Assembly: GCF_003024715.1 (NCBI RefSeq)
Contig: NZ_PYLO01000002.1
Coordinates: 496,001 to 560,000, forward strand
Direction of reading: 5' to 3'
Length of the DNA: 64,000 bases
DNA from: Clostridium fessum
GTDB lineage: Bacteria > Bacillota > Clostridia > Lachnospirales > Lachnospiraceae
A program made the position numbers and the translations under genes. Shown in pieces: positions 7,472-15,628 of this stretch. Each line of letters opens with the position of its first letter. Position 1 is the first letter of the stretch. A model generated the notes under the pieces. The model was not told where the DNA came from, did no database searches, and saw nothing but the letters and a program-made list of their open reading frames with translations.

Positions 7472-8251
7472 TCAATGGCAGCTATGCTTGCCGCAGCCGT
7501 GGTCACCGCAGGAGTGACCAGCCTCGCCGTGTTCATGGTCATAGTGGTCACAGTGAACATTGGGATCGTAGCCCAAACTTCCGTTAAGCAATGCGCTCAC
7601 CGCCGCGTCAGCGTCCCCGCTGACACCGCCGTAGAGCTTGATGCCCGCTTCGGCGAGTGCTGCCTGCGCACCGCCGCCGATGCCTCCGCAAATCAAAGTG
7701 TCCACGCCGTTCTGCATCAGGAATCCTGCCAGTGCGCCGTGACCGCTGCCGTTGGTATCAACGACTTCCGCATGGACGATTTTGCCGTCCACAGATTCAT
7801 AAAGCTTGAACTGCTCGGTGTGACCGAAATGCTGAAAGATCTGACCGTTGTCATAGGTAACTGCAATTTTCATAATGGAATCTCCTTTGCAAGTTTTGCC
7901 TGATTTTTCCATGTTGGCTCTCTGCATCCGGCAGCAACGGCCGCAGTGAGCTGCCTCCTGTCCTCCGCAGATGCGGTAGTTTCCCCCGGTGATGTGCAGC
8001 GGTTTCCCGTGGACAAGACACGCTACGATCTTGCTCCGTGCGCTTTCGTAAATCTCCTGCACGGTAGAGCGGGAAATCTCCATTTGAGCGGCACACTGCT
8101 CGTGGGTTTGCTGCTCCAAGTCAACCAGCCGAATGACCTCGTATTCGTCCAGCGTCAGCAGGATCGGCTCGGTATTCTCGCACCCGTTAGGACAGAATGT
8201 ATCGACCTGTGGTACGCCACAAATTCGACGGCACCGTGGCGGTCTTGGCAT
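7472..8251 (-). CDS. DUF134 helix-turn-helix / NifX-type fusion protein
   Basis: A 259-residue fusion. Residues 1-105 match the DUF134 family (MPRPPRCRRICGVP, LDEYEVIRLVDLEQQTHEQCA, a helix-turn-helix MEISRSTVQEIYESARSKI). Residues 127-235 form a dinitrogenase iron-molybdenum cofactor-type domain (MKIAVTYDNGQIFQHFGHTEQF, TLICGGIGGGAQAALAEAGI). The tail is extremely rich in His and Cys (HCDHYDHEHGEAGHSCGDHG), suggesting metal binding. No nitrogenase genes are visible, so a general metal or Fe-S sensing or storage role is more likely. AAAGGAGAT precedes an internal ATG at 7873, so the NifX part may also be made alone. Confidence 0.88.
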   Translation of the reverse strand: MPRPPRCRRICGVPQVDTFCPNGCENTEPILLTLDEYEVIRLVDLEQQTHEQCAAQMEISRSTVQEIYESARSKIVACLVHGKPLHITGGNYRICGGQEAAHCGRCCRMQRANMEKSGKTCKGDSIMKIAVTYDNGQIFQHFGHTEQFKLYESVDGKIVHAEVVDTNGSGHGALAGFLMQNGVDTLICGGIGGGAQAALAEAGIKLYGGVSGDADAAVSALLNGSLGYDPNVHCDHYDHEHGEAGHSCGDHGCGKHSCH

Positions 8252-8270
8252 GGGAGCTTTCCTCCCTTTG

Positions 8271-8314
8271 TATTCGGTATATTCCGATTATAGCACTTTG
8301 AGCAGAAAAAGCAA
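8271..8314 (-). promoter_or_regulatory. Promoter and short dyad before the DUF134 gene
   Basis: Minus-strand TTGCTT (8309-8314) and TATAAT (8287-8292) are 16 bases apart. Next to the -10 box, over the expected start point, lies a near-palindrome TCGGTATATTCCGA (8274-8287 on the plus strand), a possible operator for the DUF134 helix-turn-helix protein. Confidence 0.6.
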
Positions 8315-8408
8315 TTTTTCAAAAGCTGCTACATTTTCCGTCCTCATATGTGTGCTGGCTGATATTCGGTGTCGAAGACTACGTGTGAGCCATGTTCGTA
8401 TTGTCAGA

Positions 8409-9545
8409 TTATCTACATTTGACAGAACTTCGCAGGGTATCCTCTTCCGAATAGTTCGCATTGATGTCCATCGGGTTGATATACTGCGCGCTGGAAGGGC
8501 TGATTTTAATGACCTGCCCCTCAAATTTCTTCACCAGTGCCGTGTACTCGGCTTCCGGATCGCACACAATTACATCGTCATCCGTCACCAGAAACGCATT
8601 GGCGATTTCTCGCTTGGCAGAGAAGGATTTACCGGAACCGGGAGTACCCAGAAAAGTCCAGACGGCGCAGGTTGCAGTTGTACTTCTGCGCGATACTGGA
8701 AGCTTGAAACACATTGGTTTCCAGCTCCTGCTCCGTCTCGCCGGTATTCATCACCAGAAAGGTCAGCAGGAACATACGCTCATTCTGGCTCTGCAATTCC
8801 TTCAGCAGTGCCTTTGCGTCCCTGCCGTAAGTTGCCAAATCTGACGGAATGATGTCCATATCGTATCCGGAACGGACAGCTTTCTTCTGTTCCTCAATCT
8901 TGGAACGATCCAGCTCCGTAATGGTGTGCTTGATGGATTTGATTGCTTTGTTCTGGTCTACCGACTGAATGTGCATGGTCACAATCTGGCTGGATTCCAT
9001 ATCCAGAAAGTCCTTCAGCAGCTGATCCGACAGGTCGGAAGCCGTAATCTGGAGATAGGACATGGAACCATACATCCCACCCATCTGAAAAACACGGTTC
9101 TTCGGAAAGGCAAACCCGGTCGGGGCAATAAAGTCCTTTACCGACAGCCCGCTCTCCGGCAGCCACTTCCAATCGAAATTGAATCGGTCATGGTCACCCA
9201 TGTGGAACATATCGTGCATCAGATGAAGCCGTTCCTTACCGTTCAGCAATTTTGCCCGGACACCCAAGCGTTTGAAGTTGTTCATCAGGTCGATCTCAAT
9301 GTGATTGAGCCTCGGCTTTGCCTGTTTCATGGATTCTGCTTCAATGCCAAACGTCAGGTACTTCGTCTTGGTCAGGCCGTTGTTGCCCTGGGCAAGCTGG
9401 CGGCGCAGCATGGTGCTGTACTCCGTGCGCACCGGATTGAAATGATCCTTCTGGTACGGGATGCGCACCATCTTCTCAAAATTCGAGGCATCCGTAGCCA
9501 TATTCATAAAAGAAAGCTCAAAGCGGATACTCAGAGAGCCGTTCC
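8409..9545 (-). pseudogene. VirB4/TraE-type conjugation ATPase, broken
   Basis: Two frames together give parts of the conjugation ATPase found in Tn1549-type elements. The upstream part (LAQGNNGLTKTKYLTFGIEAE to YNCNLRRLDF) stops at 8629. The downstream part starts in another frame with the Walker A loop GTPGSGKSFSAKREI and VIVCDPEAEYTALV, then ends abruptly after INPMDINANYSEED. From memory of intact relatives, the region between LDF and the Walker A loop (roughly 90 residues), about 90 N-terminal residues and the C-terminal third are missing. It cannot make a working ATPase. Confidence 0.85.
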
Positions 9546-10066
9546 ACCCGCATCTGATAATCTCCTGGGAACTCCTGCCGGAGCTTGCCGTATTCCGTGT
9601 CAGAGAGAAGGACATTTTCGTATGAGCCATACCGGTGCTGGATTTCCTTCTTCTCTCTTTTATTGATTGTTTCAGTACTTGTTCTATTAGTACTTAATTG
9701 CGCGGGATTTTCCGTAACCGGTGTGTCCGTATCCGGATTTACCGTATACGGCTTTTCCGTACACGGCTTTTTCCTTGGCATCTCATAGATCACATACTCC
9801 GCTCTGCCCATCCGACCGTTACTCTCACGCTGCTGGTTCCTTTCCAGATATCCAAGACGTTCCAGTTCTTTCAGAGCTGTAAGCACCCCATCTACGCCAT
9901 CCGGTGTAATCGAAGATAATCCCCGTACCGAATAGTTCCATGTGTCCGGTAAACTAAGCAGCATAGAGAGAAGTCCTTTTCCTTTCAGGCTGAGACCCTG
10001 ATCCCGCAGGTGGTAATTGCACATCGTTGTGTAATTGCTGTTTTTCTCAACCCTGAATACCGGCAT
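9518..10066 (-). pseudogene. Replication-initiator-like helix-turn-helix protein, 3' truncated
   Basis: The N-terminal 182 residues resemble the replication-initiator-like proteins of Tn1549-type elements: MPVFRVEKNSNYTTMCNYH, LKGKGLLSMLLSLPDTWNYS, a winged-helix region, then a threonine/proline-rich linker. The frame ends in ERLSEYPL where the sequence switches to the interior of the VirB4 gene, so the C-terminal part is lost by deletion. The start is the ATG preceded by AAGGATGGTGAG; the ATG four codons upstream lacks a spaced ribosome site. Confidence 0.75.
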
Positions 10067-10214
10067 GGTGCTCACCATCCTTTTTCGCAGGCTCCGTTTT
10101 TTTCTTCGGACATTTGCGCGGACGATCTTCGCTGTCCTCCCGTCGATGGTATTTGCCGGTATCCTGCATCATGCGTTCAAACGCCTGAAGGCGTCCCTCT
10201 GTAAAAAGCGTCAT
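10047..10214 (-). CDS. Small conjugative-element protein
   Basis: A 55-residue, very basic and charged protein (MTLFTEGRLQAFERMMQDTG, then a lysine/arginine/glutamate-rich tail). Its ATG overlaps the TGA of the KilA-C gene (ATGA), and it overlaps the next gene by about 20 bases, which argues it is real. Similar short genes accompany the replication genes of clostridial conjugative elements. Function unknown. Confidence 0.6.
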   Translation of the reverse strand: MTLFTEGRLQAFERMMQDTGKYHRREDSEDRPRKCPKKKTEPAKKDGEHHAGIQG

Positions 10215-11041
10215 TCGATCACACCCCATTTCTTAAACAACTTGAAGAGATGATTCTTTCCCTTGCAGGTCACTCTCGTCTGCTGCACCAGTTTTCCGCT
10301 TCTGCCGTAGCAATCCCGGACAATAAAATAGCCCCTTGCAGATTTGTCTGCAAAAGGCATCAGCCAGCCGCTTGGACTGCGGTACAGATAGCGATGATCC
10401 AGTAAGAGAGCTACTGCCGTCTTCTCCGGGATTCCGATTTCCTTACAGAAATTCCGGATGCAGGTGCAATCCTCCGAATTCACAAAGGTGTCGAAGTAGT
10501 CTGCCTTGGGCTGTGCCGCATCCAGCTGTTTGCGGATACCCTCAAGCTGCTCTCTCTCGGCCACAAGCTCCTTCGCCAGGGTGTAGATGACCTCCGGATG
10601 CTGAATCACCTGATCCAAAATAGAATCGCTCATATACACACCATGCTTTCGGATGGACGGGAGAACTTCATCAAACACCCAGTGTTCAAACCGTTCTGCC
10701 GATGGCAGCTTGCTGTGAACGATCAGCCGATAAACATCACCTTCCGTGATAAAGGAGATTTCAACGACCTGCTCTCCAGCATCTCCATACTGATTCACCT
10801 TCTGAACGACCCCCTCGCGTTTCGTTAGGGGGCCTCTACAATGGCGTTTCACTGCGGCGTAGGGATTCACATATCCCAACGCTTTCGCCACGTCGCTTGC
10901 ACAGAAGAAGGTCTTGCCTGCCTCCTGTAACAACCGGATCGAACCAAACTCCTGGTTCTCAAACACCTCCATCATCTGCCTCGACTGTCCGCCATGACTG
11001 CCCACATCGGTGTCATGGGTCTTCTGATTGAAATCCGTCAT
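10211..11041 (-). CDS. BRO-N / KilA-C antirepressor-type protein
   Basis: A 276-residue protein. Residues about 23-125 form a BRO-N domain (EVFENQEFGSIRLLQEAGKTFFCASDVAKALGY is its usual layout, followed by RLIVHSKLPSAERFEHWVFDEVLPSIRKHG). Residues 160-276 form a KilA-C domain (FCKEIGIPEKTAVALLLDH, GYFIVRDCYGRSGKLVQQTRVT). Phages and conjugative elements use such proteins to relieve repression. It is full length, the only apparently intact gene of any size in this element remnant. The upstream ATG has AGGAGGTAACAGGT before it. Confidence 0.88.
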   Translation of the reverse strand: MTDFNQKTHDTDVGSHGGQSRQMMEVFENQEFGSIRLLQEAGKTFFCASDVAKALGYVNPYAAVKRHCRGPLTKREGVVQKVNQYGDAGEQVVEISFITEGDVYRLIVHSKLPSAERFEHWVFDEVLPSIRKHGVYMSDSILDQVIQHPEVIYTLAKELVAEREQLEGIRKQLDAAQPKADYFDTFVNSEDCTCIRNFCKEIGIPEKTAVALLLDHRYLYRSPSGWLMPFADKSARGYFIVRDCYGRSGKLVQQTRVTCKGKNHLFKLFKKWGVIE

Positions 11042-11060
11042 ACCTGTTACCTCCTACTCA

Positions 11061-11418
11061 AATTTGTCTCGCCGGATTTCGGGCGAAAAAAATAAAGCCT
11101 CGACCCATTCTCGTTTTCAAAGAATGAGCCAAGGCTCTATGTAACAGGATACCTGATATCATTTTTTTGCAGATTTCGTCAGAACTCGCCAAACGAATCC
11201 GACACCATTTTTCATTCCGTTTCAGCCGGATTTTTCCCGAAAATCTGTCAAGGATATGGGGCGAATTTCCCCTCCAAAATGGCCTTCTGTAAACCCATTT
11301 TCCCACCCATTAGGCTCAAAAATAGACCGTAAACCCATGGTAAACCCATCAAAATGGGCTAATTTGAAGTCAAATTTCCTCAAATTTCACCATCGGAATC
11401 AGGTGATTTCAGGCATAG
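11061..11418. other. Gene-free stretch with direct repeats upstream of the element
   Basis: No convincing gene. A short hairpin (CATTCT...AGAATG) lies at about 11108-11128. Three exact copies of GTAAACCCAT occur at 11289, 11329 and 11340, with further CCCAT/ATGGG pieces between. This is iteron-like and could be the element's origin or a regulator-binding region. An 82-codon frame here (11058-11306) lacks a ribosome site. Confidence 0.45.
11289..11349 (+). repeat. Three direct repeats GTAAACCCAT
   Basis: Exact copies at 11289-11298, 11329-11338 and 11340-11349. The last two are 11 bases apart, one helical turn, so a protein could bind the same face of the DNA. Confidence 0.7.
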
Positions 11419-11454
11419 AAAAAGCCCGGAAAATGGCGTATTTCCGGGCTTTTT
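11419..11454 (-). terminator. rpsI terminator
   Basis: Perfect 14-bp stem (AAAAAGCCCGGAAA with its complement TTTCCGGGCTTTTT) around an eight-base loop, 21 bases after the rpsI stop. A/T runs on both sides allow termination in both directions. Confidence 0.92.
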
Positions 11455-11474
11455 TAGCATTATTAAGCTGTAGA

Positions 11475-11864
11475 TTATCGCTTGCTGAACTGCGGAGCGC
11501 GACGAGCTGCTTTGAGACCGTATTTCTTACGCTCTTTCATTCTCGGGTCACGAGTTAAGAAGCCTGCTTTCTTCAGTACCGGACGGTAATCAGCGTCTGC
11601 CTGAAGAAGTGCACGGGAGATGCCGTGTCTTACAGCGCCAGCCTGACCTGTGAAGCCGCCGCCACGTACATTTACAAGTACATCGAACTTATCAACTGTC
11701 TCGGTTGCTACGAGCGGCTGACGAACAACCACTTTCAGGGTCTCAAGACCAAAGTACTCGTCGATGTCTCTTTTATTGATAGTAATCTTGCCGGTTCCCG
11801 GTACAAGGTATACTCTAGCGATAGATTTTTTTCTTCTGCCTGTTCCGTAAAATTTGTTAGCCAT
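11475..11864 (-). CDS. rpsI: Ribosomal protein uS9
   Basis: A 129-residue S9 with the typical start [20 protein letters not shown] and the basic C-terminal tail ending SKR, which reaches the ribosomal P site. Preceded by AAGGAGGAAACT. It is 28 bases downstream of rplM, the usual partner, and the pair ends at a strong terminator. Confidence 0.98.
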   Translation of the reverse strand: MANKFYGTGRRKKSIARVYLVPGTGKITINKRDIDEYFGLETLKVVVRQPLVATETVDKFDVLVNVRGGGFTGQAGAVRHGISRALLQADADYRPVLKKAGFLTRDPRMKERKKYGLKAARRAPQFSKR

Positions 11865-11892
11865 TATAGTTTCCTCCTTCCAGTGCCTTTAA

Positions 11893-12327
11893 TTAAAACT
11901 TGATTTCTAAAACTTCCGGCTTCTGAGCTGCCTGCTCGTGCTCCGGACCTGCGTATACATGAAGTTTTGTAATCATGCTTCTTCCTAAAGGTCCCTTTGG
12001 AAGCATACCTTTAACTGCTAACTCGATAACCTTCTCCGGCTTCTTAGCCATCATTTCACGAAGGGTTGTCTCTCTCATGCCACCTACATAATCAGAGTGA
12101 TTGTAGTAGATTTTCTGATCCATCTTCTTACCGGTTACTTTGATCTTCTCTGCGTTTACTACGATTACATAATCGCCGCAATCCATGTGCGGTGTGAAGA
12201 TCGGTTTGTTCTTGCCTCTTAATACCTTTGCTACCTCAGATGCAAGACGACCTAATGTATATCCTGTAGCGTCAACTACATACCATTTTCTTTCGATTGT
12301 TGCTGGACTAGCCATAAAACTCTTCAT
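11893..12327 (-). CDS. rplM: Ribosomal protein uL13
   Basis: A 144-residue L13 ([46 protein letters not shown] in the family core). The start [12 protein letters not shown] has AGGAGG eight bases upstream. First gene of rplM-rpsI, with its own near-consensus promoter. The transcript leader is about 100 bases long, the usual place for an autogenous L13 control element. Confidence 0.98.
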   Translation of the reverse strand: MKSFMASPATIERKWYVVDATGYTLGRLASEVAKVLRGKNKPIFTPHMDCGDYVIVVNAEKIKVTGKKMDQKIYYNHSDYVGGMRETTLREMMAKKPEKVIELAVKGMLPKGPLGRSMITKLHVYAGPEHEQAAQKPEVLEIKF

Positions 12328-12463
12328 TGGTTGACCTCCTGTTTTACTTCATATAATTGAGATTAACTATATCATGAAATGCCTGCTCCGGGGCTTTGGT
12401 GCCGACATCTTCCTGACTCATGTCATACTGACTTATTATATTACACGCTTCCGGACGTGTCAA
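12328..12463 (-). promoter_or_regulatory. rplM promoter and leader
   Basis: TTGACA (12458-12463) and TATAAT (12435-12440) on the minus strand are exactly 17 bases apart, an ideal vegetative promoter. The roughly 100-base transcribed leader before rplM could fold into an L13-type autoregulatory leader; I can see the space and position but did not establish the fold. Confidence 0.8.
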
Positions 12464-12558
12464 GCGGTTTTTCCTTGAAAATACAAGGTTTTTTCCCCGG
12501 ATTTACAAGATAAGTTCGTTTCATTCCATGCGTCTGATATACGCATGGGATACACATG

Positions 12559-12600
12559 AAAAAGGAAGATTTCCTCCTCTCAGATTCCATCTTCCCTTTT
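12559..12600 (-). terminator. Terminator of the pxp operon
   Basis: Stem AAAAAGGAAGAT (12559-12570) with ATCTTCCCTTTT (12589-12600), one bulge, loop of 18. On the minus strand it ends in a T-run. It lies about 130 bases after the DUF1445 stop. A smaller hairpin (12714-12731) overlaps that stop codon. Confidence 0.75.
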
Positions 12601-12730
12601 CGCCGCTTTTTAGGTTGGTAATGAACTTTTTCTCTTTCCTCAAGAGAATTTATTTGAAGGAGACTGGGAAATCTCCGTCAAACCTTATTTTTCGATAAAA
12701 GCGTTCCTGCAATGGCAGAACCGATTCTGC

Positions 12731-13540
12731 CTATTTCTGCTTCTTCGCTTCCAGATAATCATTCAGCTCTGTATTCAGGACATTGGTGATGAACATATGT
12801 CCCGGTGCGTGGGTAATGACTAACGGAAGTTTTGCATTTTCAATCGCTGCCTGCGGGGTAACGCCGCAAGCCCAGAATACCGGGATCTCACCATCGCGGA
12901 TCTCGACCGGATCGCCATAGTCTGGTTTGGAAATATCCTTAATACCGATCGCTGCCGGATCGCCGATCTGGACCGGACCGCCGTGTACGTTTGGATAACG
13001 GTCTGTGATCTCTTTGGCTTTCTGTGCGTTTTCCGGTGTCATCGGACGCATGCTGACAACCATCGGTCCCTTGAACACGCCGGCGCTCTCGCACTGGATG
13101 TTGGTCTTGTACATGGAAACATTGCAGCCCTGCGCGATATGGCGCACTTCAATGCCGGCTTTCATAAGCGCCTCCTCAAAGGAGAAGCTGCAGCCAATCA
13201 GGAATGCAACCGAATCTTCTTTCCAATAAGAAGAAACATCTGTCACCTCATCGACTTTCACGCCGTCACGGTAAATGAAATATTTCGGGATGTCCGTCAC
13301 GATGCTCGCGCCCTCGCCCATATCGTGGATATCCGGTGTGCCCTCTACGACTTCCAGGATTGGGCACGGTTTCGGGTTCTTTCTTGCAAATTCTTTAAAA
13401 TCATCCGCGTACTTCTTCGGCAGGATAACCAGATTTGCCTGTGCATATCCGGCACACATGCCAGCCGTCGGGCGGGTAATCTCGCCAGTCCGAATCAGTT
13501 TCCATACTTCCGGTGGTGTCATTTTGCTATAATCTGCCAT
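12731..13540 (-). CDS. DUF1445 / YcsI-type putative hydro-lyase
   Basis: A 269-residue member of the DUF1445 family (UPF0317), full length: MADYSKMTPPEVWKLIRTGE, AGYAQANLVILP, FLIGCSFSFEEALMKAG, PVFWACGVTPQAA, ITHAPGHMFITNV. GGAGGG precedes the chosen ATG; a longer frame adds eight unsupported codons. Last gene of the pxp-type operon, as ycsI accompanies ycsF and kipIA in Bacillus. Some relatives act on D-glutamate or 5-oxoproline-type compounds, so a role in the same pathway is plausible; the reaction here is not proven. Confidence 0.9.
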   Translation of the reverse strand: MADYSKMTPPEVWKLIRTGEITRPTAGMCAGYAQANLVILPKKYADDFKEFARKNPKPCPILEVVEGTPDIHDMGEGASIVTDIPKYFIYRDGVKVDEVTDVSSYWKEDSVAFLIGCSFSFEEALMKAGIEVRHIAQGCNVSMYKTNIQCESAGVFKGPMVVSMRPMTPENAQKAKEITDRYPNVHGGPVQIGDPAAIGIKDISKPDYGDPVEIRDGEIPVFWACGVTPQAAIENAKLPLVITHAPGHMFITNVLNTELNDYLEAKKQK

Positions 13541-13576
13541 ATACGTTCCCTCCATATCTTTCAATACATCTGAGGT

Positions 13577-14674
13577 TTATCTGAATCTTTCAGTCTCTTC
13601 CTCTAATTCAACCATATATTCAGTTCCATCGATCACAACCCGGTAGGTTCCAATCGGATTCCAGTATCTCTTCGATTCACATCCAACCGCTACCTGAATC
13701 ACCGCATCGAGTTCTCCGCACGGTTCCGGTACTTTTGCCAATTCTTCTTTAAGTGCCTTGAGTTTTTCCACCTGCTCAATGTAGAGCTTCTGTGCTTCCT
13801 CAACCGTTACTTTCTGGAAATGTACTTTATAACCCGGTCTGGACTGTGCAACCAGCGGAAGATCCACAGAGATAACGCCAGCAATCTTCGTATAACCGCC
13901 GGTGGTCTGATGATCCGCCATCATGATAATCGGTTGTCCGTGGGACGGCACCTGAATCGCACCAAAGGCGATACCGTCTGTGATAATATCGCCGCCATTT
14001 TTATGCTCGATGACCTCGCCCTCAAGACGGCAGCCCATACGGTCGGACTCATTCGTAAATGCATATGTGCTGCTTAAGAACGTCTCTACACCTTTCTCGG
14101 TAAAGCAGTCATCCTGCGGTCCCATGACAACGCGGATGGTTTTCTCAGTCTGGGAGAAGTCCTCCGGCGTCACTTTTCTCTTTCTCATATTTGGAAGGGT
14201 CGTCTTCGGAGCAGCAAAACCAATCTCGTCTCCGCCGCCGATCTTTCTTCCCTGATAACCGCCTACTTTCAGCTTTAAGTTAGTGGATTTGCTGCCCATC
14301 TGTACCGGGATATCCAGCCCGCCTGCCACTGCAATGTACGCGCGGCTTCCACTTGTCATACCGGCAAAGTTCATGGAATCGCCCTTATGTACTAAAACTG
14401 CCTGATACATCGGAAGATCTTTTCCATTTACCTTCGGAACCAGATTGCCGCCGGTTACTGCGATAATATTGTCTTCTGTAAATTCCATCATCGGTCCCAT
14501 CAGGGTTACTTCCAGAACCGCCTCGTTTTCATCATTTCCCACCAAAATATTCGCGATCGCTGCGGAACGCTGATCCATAACGCCTGATACAGACATACCG
14601 GACTCCTGATAGCCGGTGCGTCCCATGTCCTGTACGGTTGTGAGGAATCCGCCGCTTGCAAACTTAATGCCCAT
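13577..14674 (-). CDS. pxpC: 5-oxoprolinase subunit C
   Basis: A 365-residue biotin-dependent-carboxylase-like protein (KipA family): the start FASGGFLTTVQDMGRTGYQ, MDQRSAAIANILVGND, SDRMGCRLEG and GAIQVPSHGQPIIMMADHQTTGGY. With PxpA and PxpB it hydrolyses 5-oxoproline to glutamate with ATP. It starts two bases after the pxpB stop. A C-terminal segment of about 35 residues (VIQVAVGCESKRYWNPIGT) extends beyond the core I recognise. Confidence 0.94.
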   Translation of the reverse strand: MGIKFASGGFLTTVQDMGRTGYQESGMSVSGVMDQRSAAIANILVGNDENEAVLEVTLMGPMMEFTEDNIIAVTGGNLVPKVNGKDLPMYQAVLVHKGDSMNFAGMTSGSRAYIAVAGGLDIPVQMGSKSTNLKLKVGGYQGRKIGGGDEIGFAAPKTTLPNMRKRKVTPEDFSQTEKTIRVVMGPQDDCFTEKGVETFLSSTYAFTNESDRMGCRLEGEVIEHKNGGDIITDGIAFGAIQVPSHGQPIIMMADHQTTGGYTKIAGVISVDLPLVAQSRPGYKVHFQKVTVEEAQKLYIEQVEKLKALKEELAKVPEPCGELDAVIQVAVGCESKRYWNPIGTYRVVIDGTEYMVELEEETERFR

Positions 14675-14676
14675 CT

Positions 14677-15405
14677 TTATACCTCCTTATCGTACACAAC
14701 GTATTTGTAGGTTCCATCTTCGACTTCTTTTTCGATCTTTTTATACTCTTCCTCGGTTACTGCAGCAAACTTGATATACTGTCCCGCTTCCAGAAGCACT
14801 GGTTTCTCGCGGTCTGCATCATAGAGTTTTAACGGAGTCCGTCCAATTAACTGCCAGCCTCCCGGAGATGCTACCGGGTAGATACCGGTCTGCTCACCGG
14901 CAATACCAACGGAGCCGCCCTCAATCTTCACTCTCGGGCTCTTCAGACGCGGGGTTGCGATCTCTTTGCTCATGCCGCCCAGATATGGGAATCCAGCGAT
15001 GAATCCAATCATGTAGATTAGATATTCTTCAGATGTATGAATCTTGATGACCTCTTCCACGGTCTTGTGATTGTGCTCCGCAACATTTTCAATATCCGGA
15101 CCCATCTCTCCGCCGTAGAGAACCGGAATTTCGATAACGGTTGGCGGCGGGATCGGAATGCTGGATAAGGAACCCATCAATTTATCAAATTTTTCTGTGA
15201 GTGCCTTGAATCCGATCACTTCCGGATGATAATGTACTAATAAGGAGCGGTATGTCGGAACCGTCTCCACAATTCCCGGTATATCGCTTTTTTCAACCGC
15301 AATCTTGAATGCGCGGATTTTCTTGTTGATCTCCGGGCTGATTTCATTGCCAAACTCAACGCACACAGCGCTGTCGCCCGCTACAAGGTATCTTACCTCG
15401 CTCAT
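14677..15405 (-). CDS. pxpB: 5-oxoprolinase subunit B
   Basis: A 242-residue KipI-family protein: YLVAGDSAVCVEFGNEI at the start, LVHYHPEVIGF, IPVLYGGEMGPDIENVA, IGFIAGFPYLGGM, and SVGIAGEQTGIYPVASPGGWQLIGRTP. It pairs with PxpC. AGGAGGTATAT precedes the ATG. Separated from the upstream transporter by 223 bases that contain a GC-rich hairpin (15508-15571). Confidence 0.95.
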   Translation of the reverse strand: MSEVRYLVAGDSAVCVEFGNEISPEINKKIRAFKIAVEKSDIPGIVETVPTYRSLLVHYHPEVIGFKALTEKFDKLMGSLSSIPIPPPTVIEIPVLYGGEMGPDIENVAEHNHKTVEEVIKIHTSEEYLIYMIGFIAGFPYLGGMSKEIATPRLKSPRVKIEGGSVGIAGEQTGIYPVASPGGWQLIGRTPLKLYDADREKPVLLEAGQYIKFAAVTEEEYKKIEKEVEDGTYKYVVYDKEV

Positions 15406-15507
15406 ATATACCTCCTGTCAGATAAACGAAGCCCCCGCCTGCCTGTTCTGCTTTTCTTCGAAAAACCTAAAAACTGCTTCCGACCCAACAAGCCAGTTAC
15501 AGGGAAA

Positions 15508-15571
15508 CGCCCGGCAGACCTGCTGCCATAAGCCAGCCATCTGCGTGCTCATCCAGCCAGTCCGCCGGGCG
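15508..15571. other. GC-rich hairpin between the NRAMP-like gene and pxpB
   Basis: CGCCCGGC (15508-15515) pairs exactly with GCCGGGCG (15564-15571), and the pairing continues a few bases inside with a bulge. No T-run follows on either strand, so it is more likely an mRNA processing or stability element than a terminator. Confidence 0.45.
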
Positions 15572-15628
15572 CCTGTCCGTTTAATCGTTTTTTATTATTT
15601 TACCACATTTTTTGCATTTTTTCATTCA

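Larger units (their letters stand above)
8409..11060 (-). mobile_element. Decayed Tn1549-like integrative conjugative element fragment
   Basis: Four consecutive minus-strand genes belong to the replication and conjugation module of clostridial conjugative transposons: a KilA-C antirepressor, a small overlapping protein, a replication-initiator-like protein and a VirB4-type ATPase. The last two are fused by a deletion, and the ATPase has a second internal deletion and a truncated end. No relaxase, coupling protein, integrase or attachment site is visible. The fragment lies between the DUF134 gene and the rpsI terminator. Confidence 0.8.

Noticed and set aside
11058-11306. 82-codon frame upstream of the KilA-C gene
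   Set aside because: No ribosome site and no family resemblance; overlaps direct repeats.
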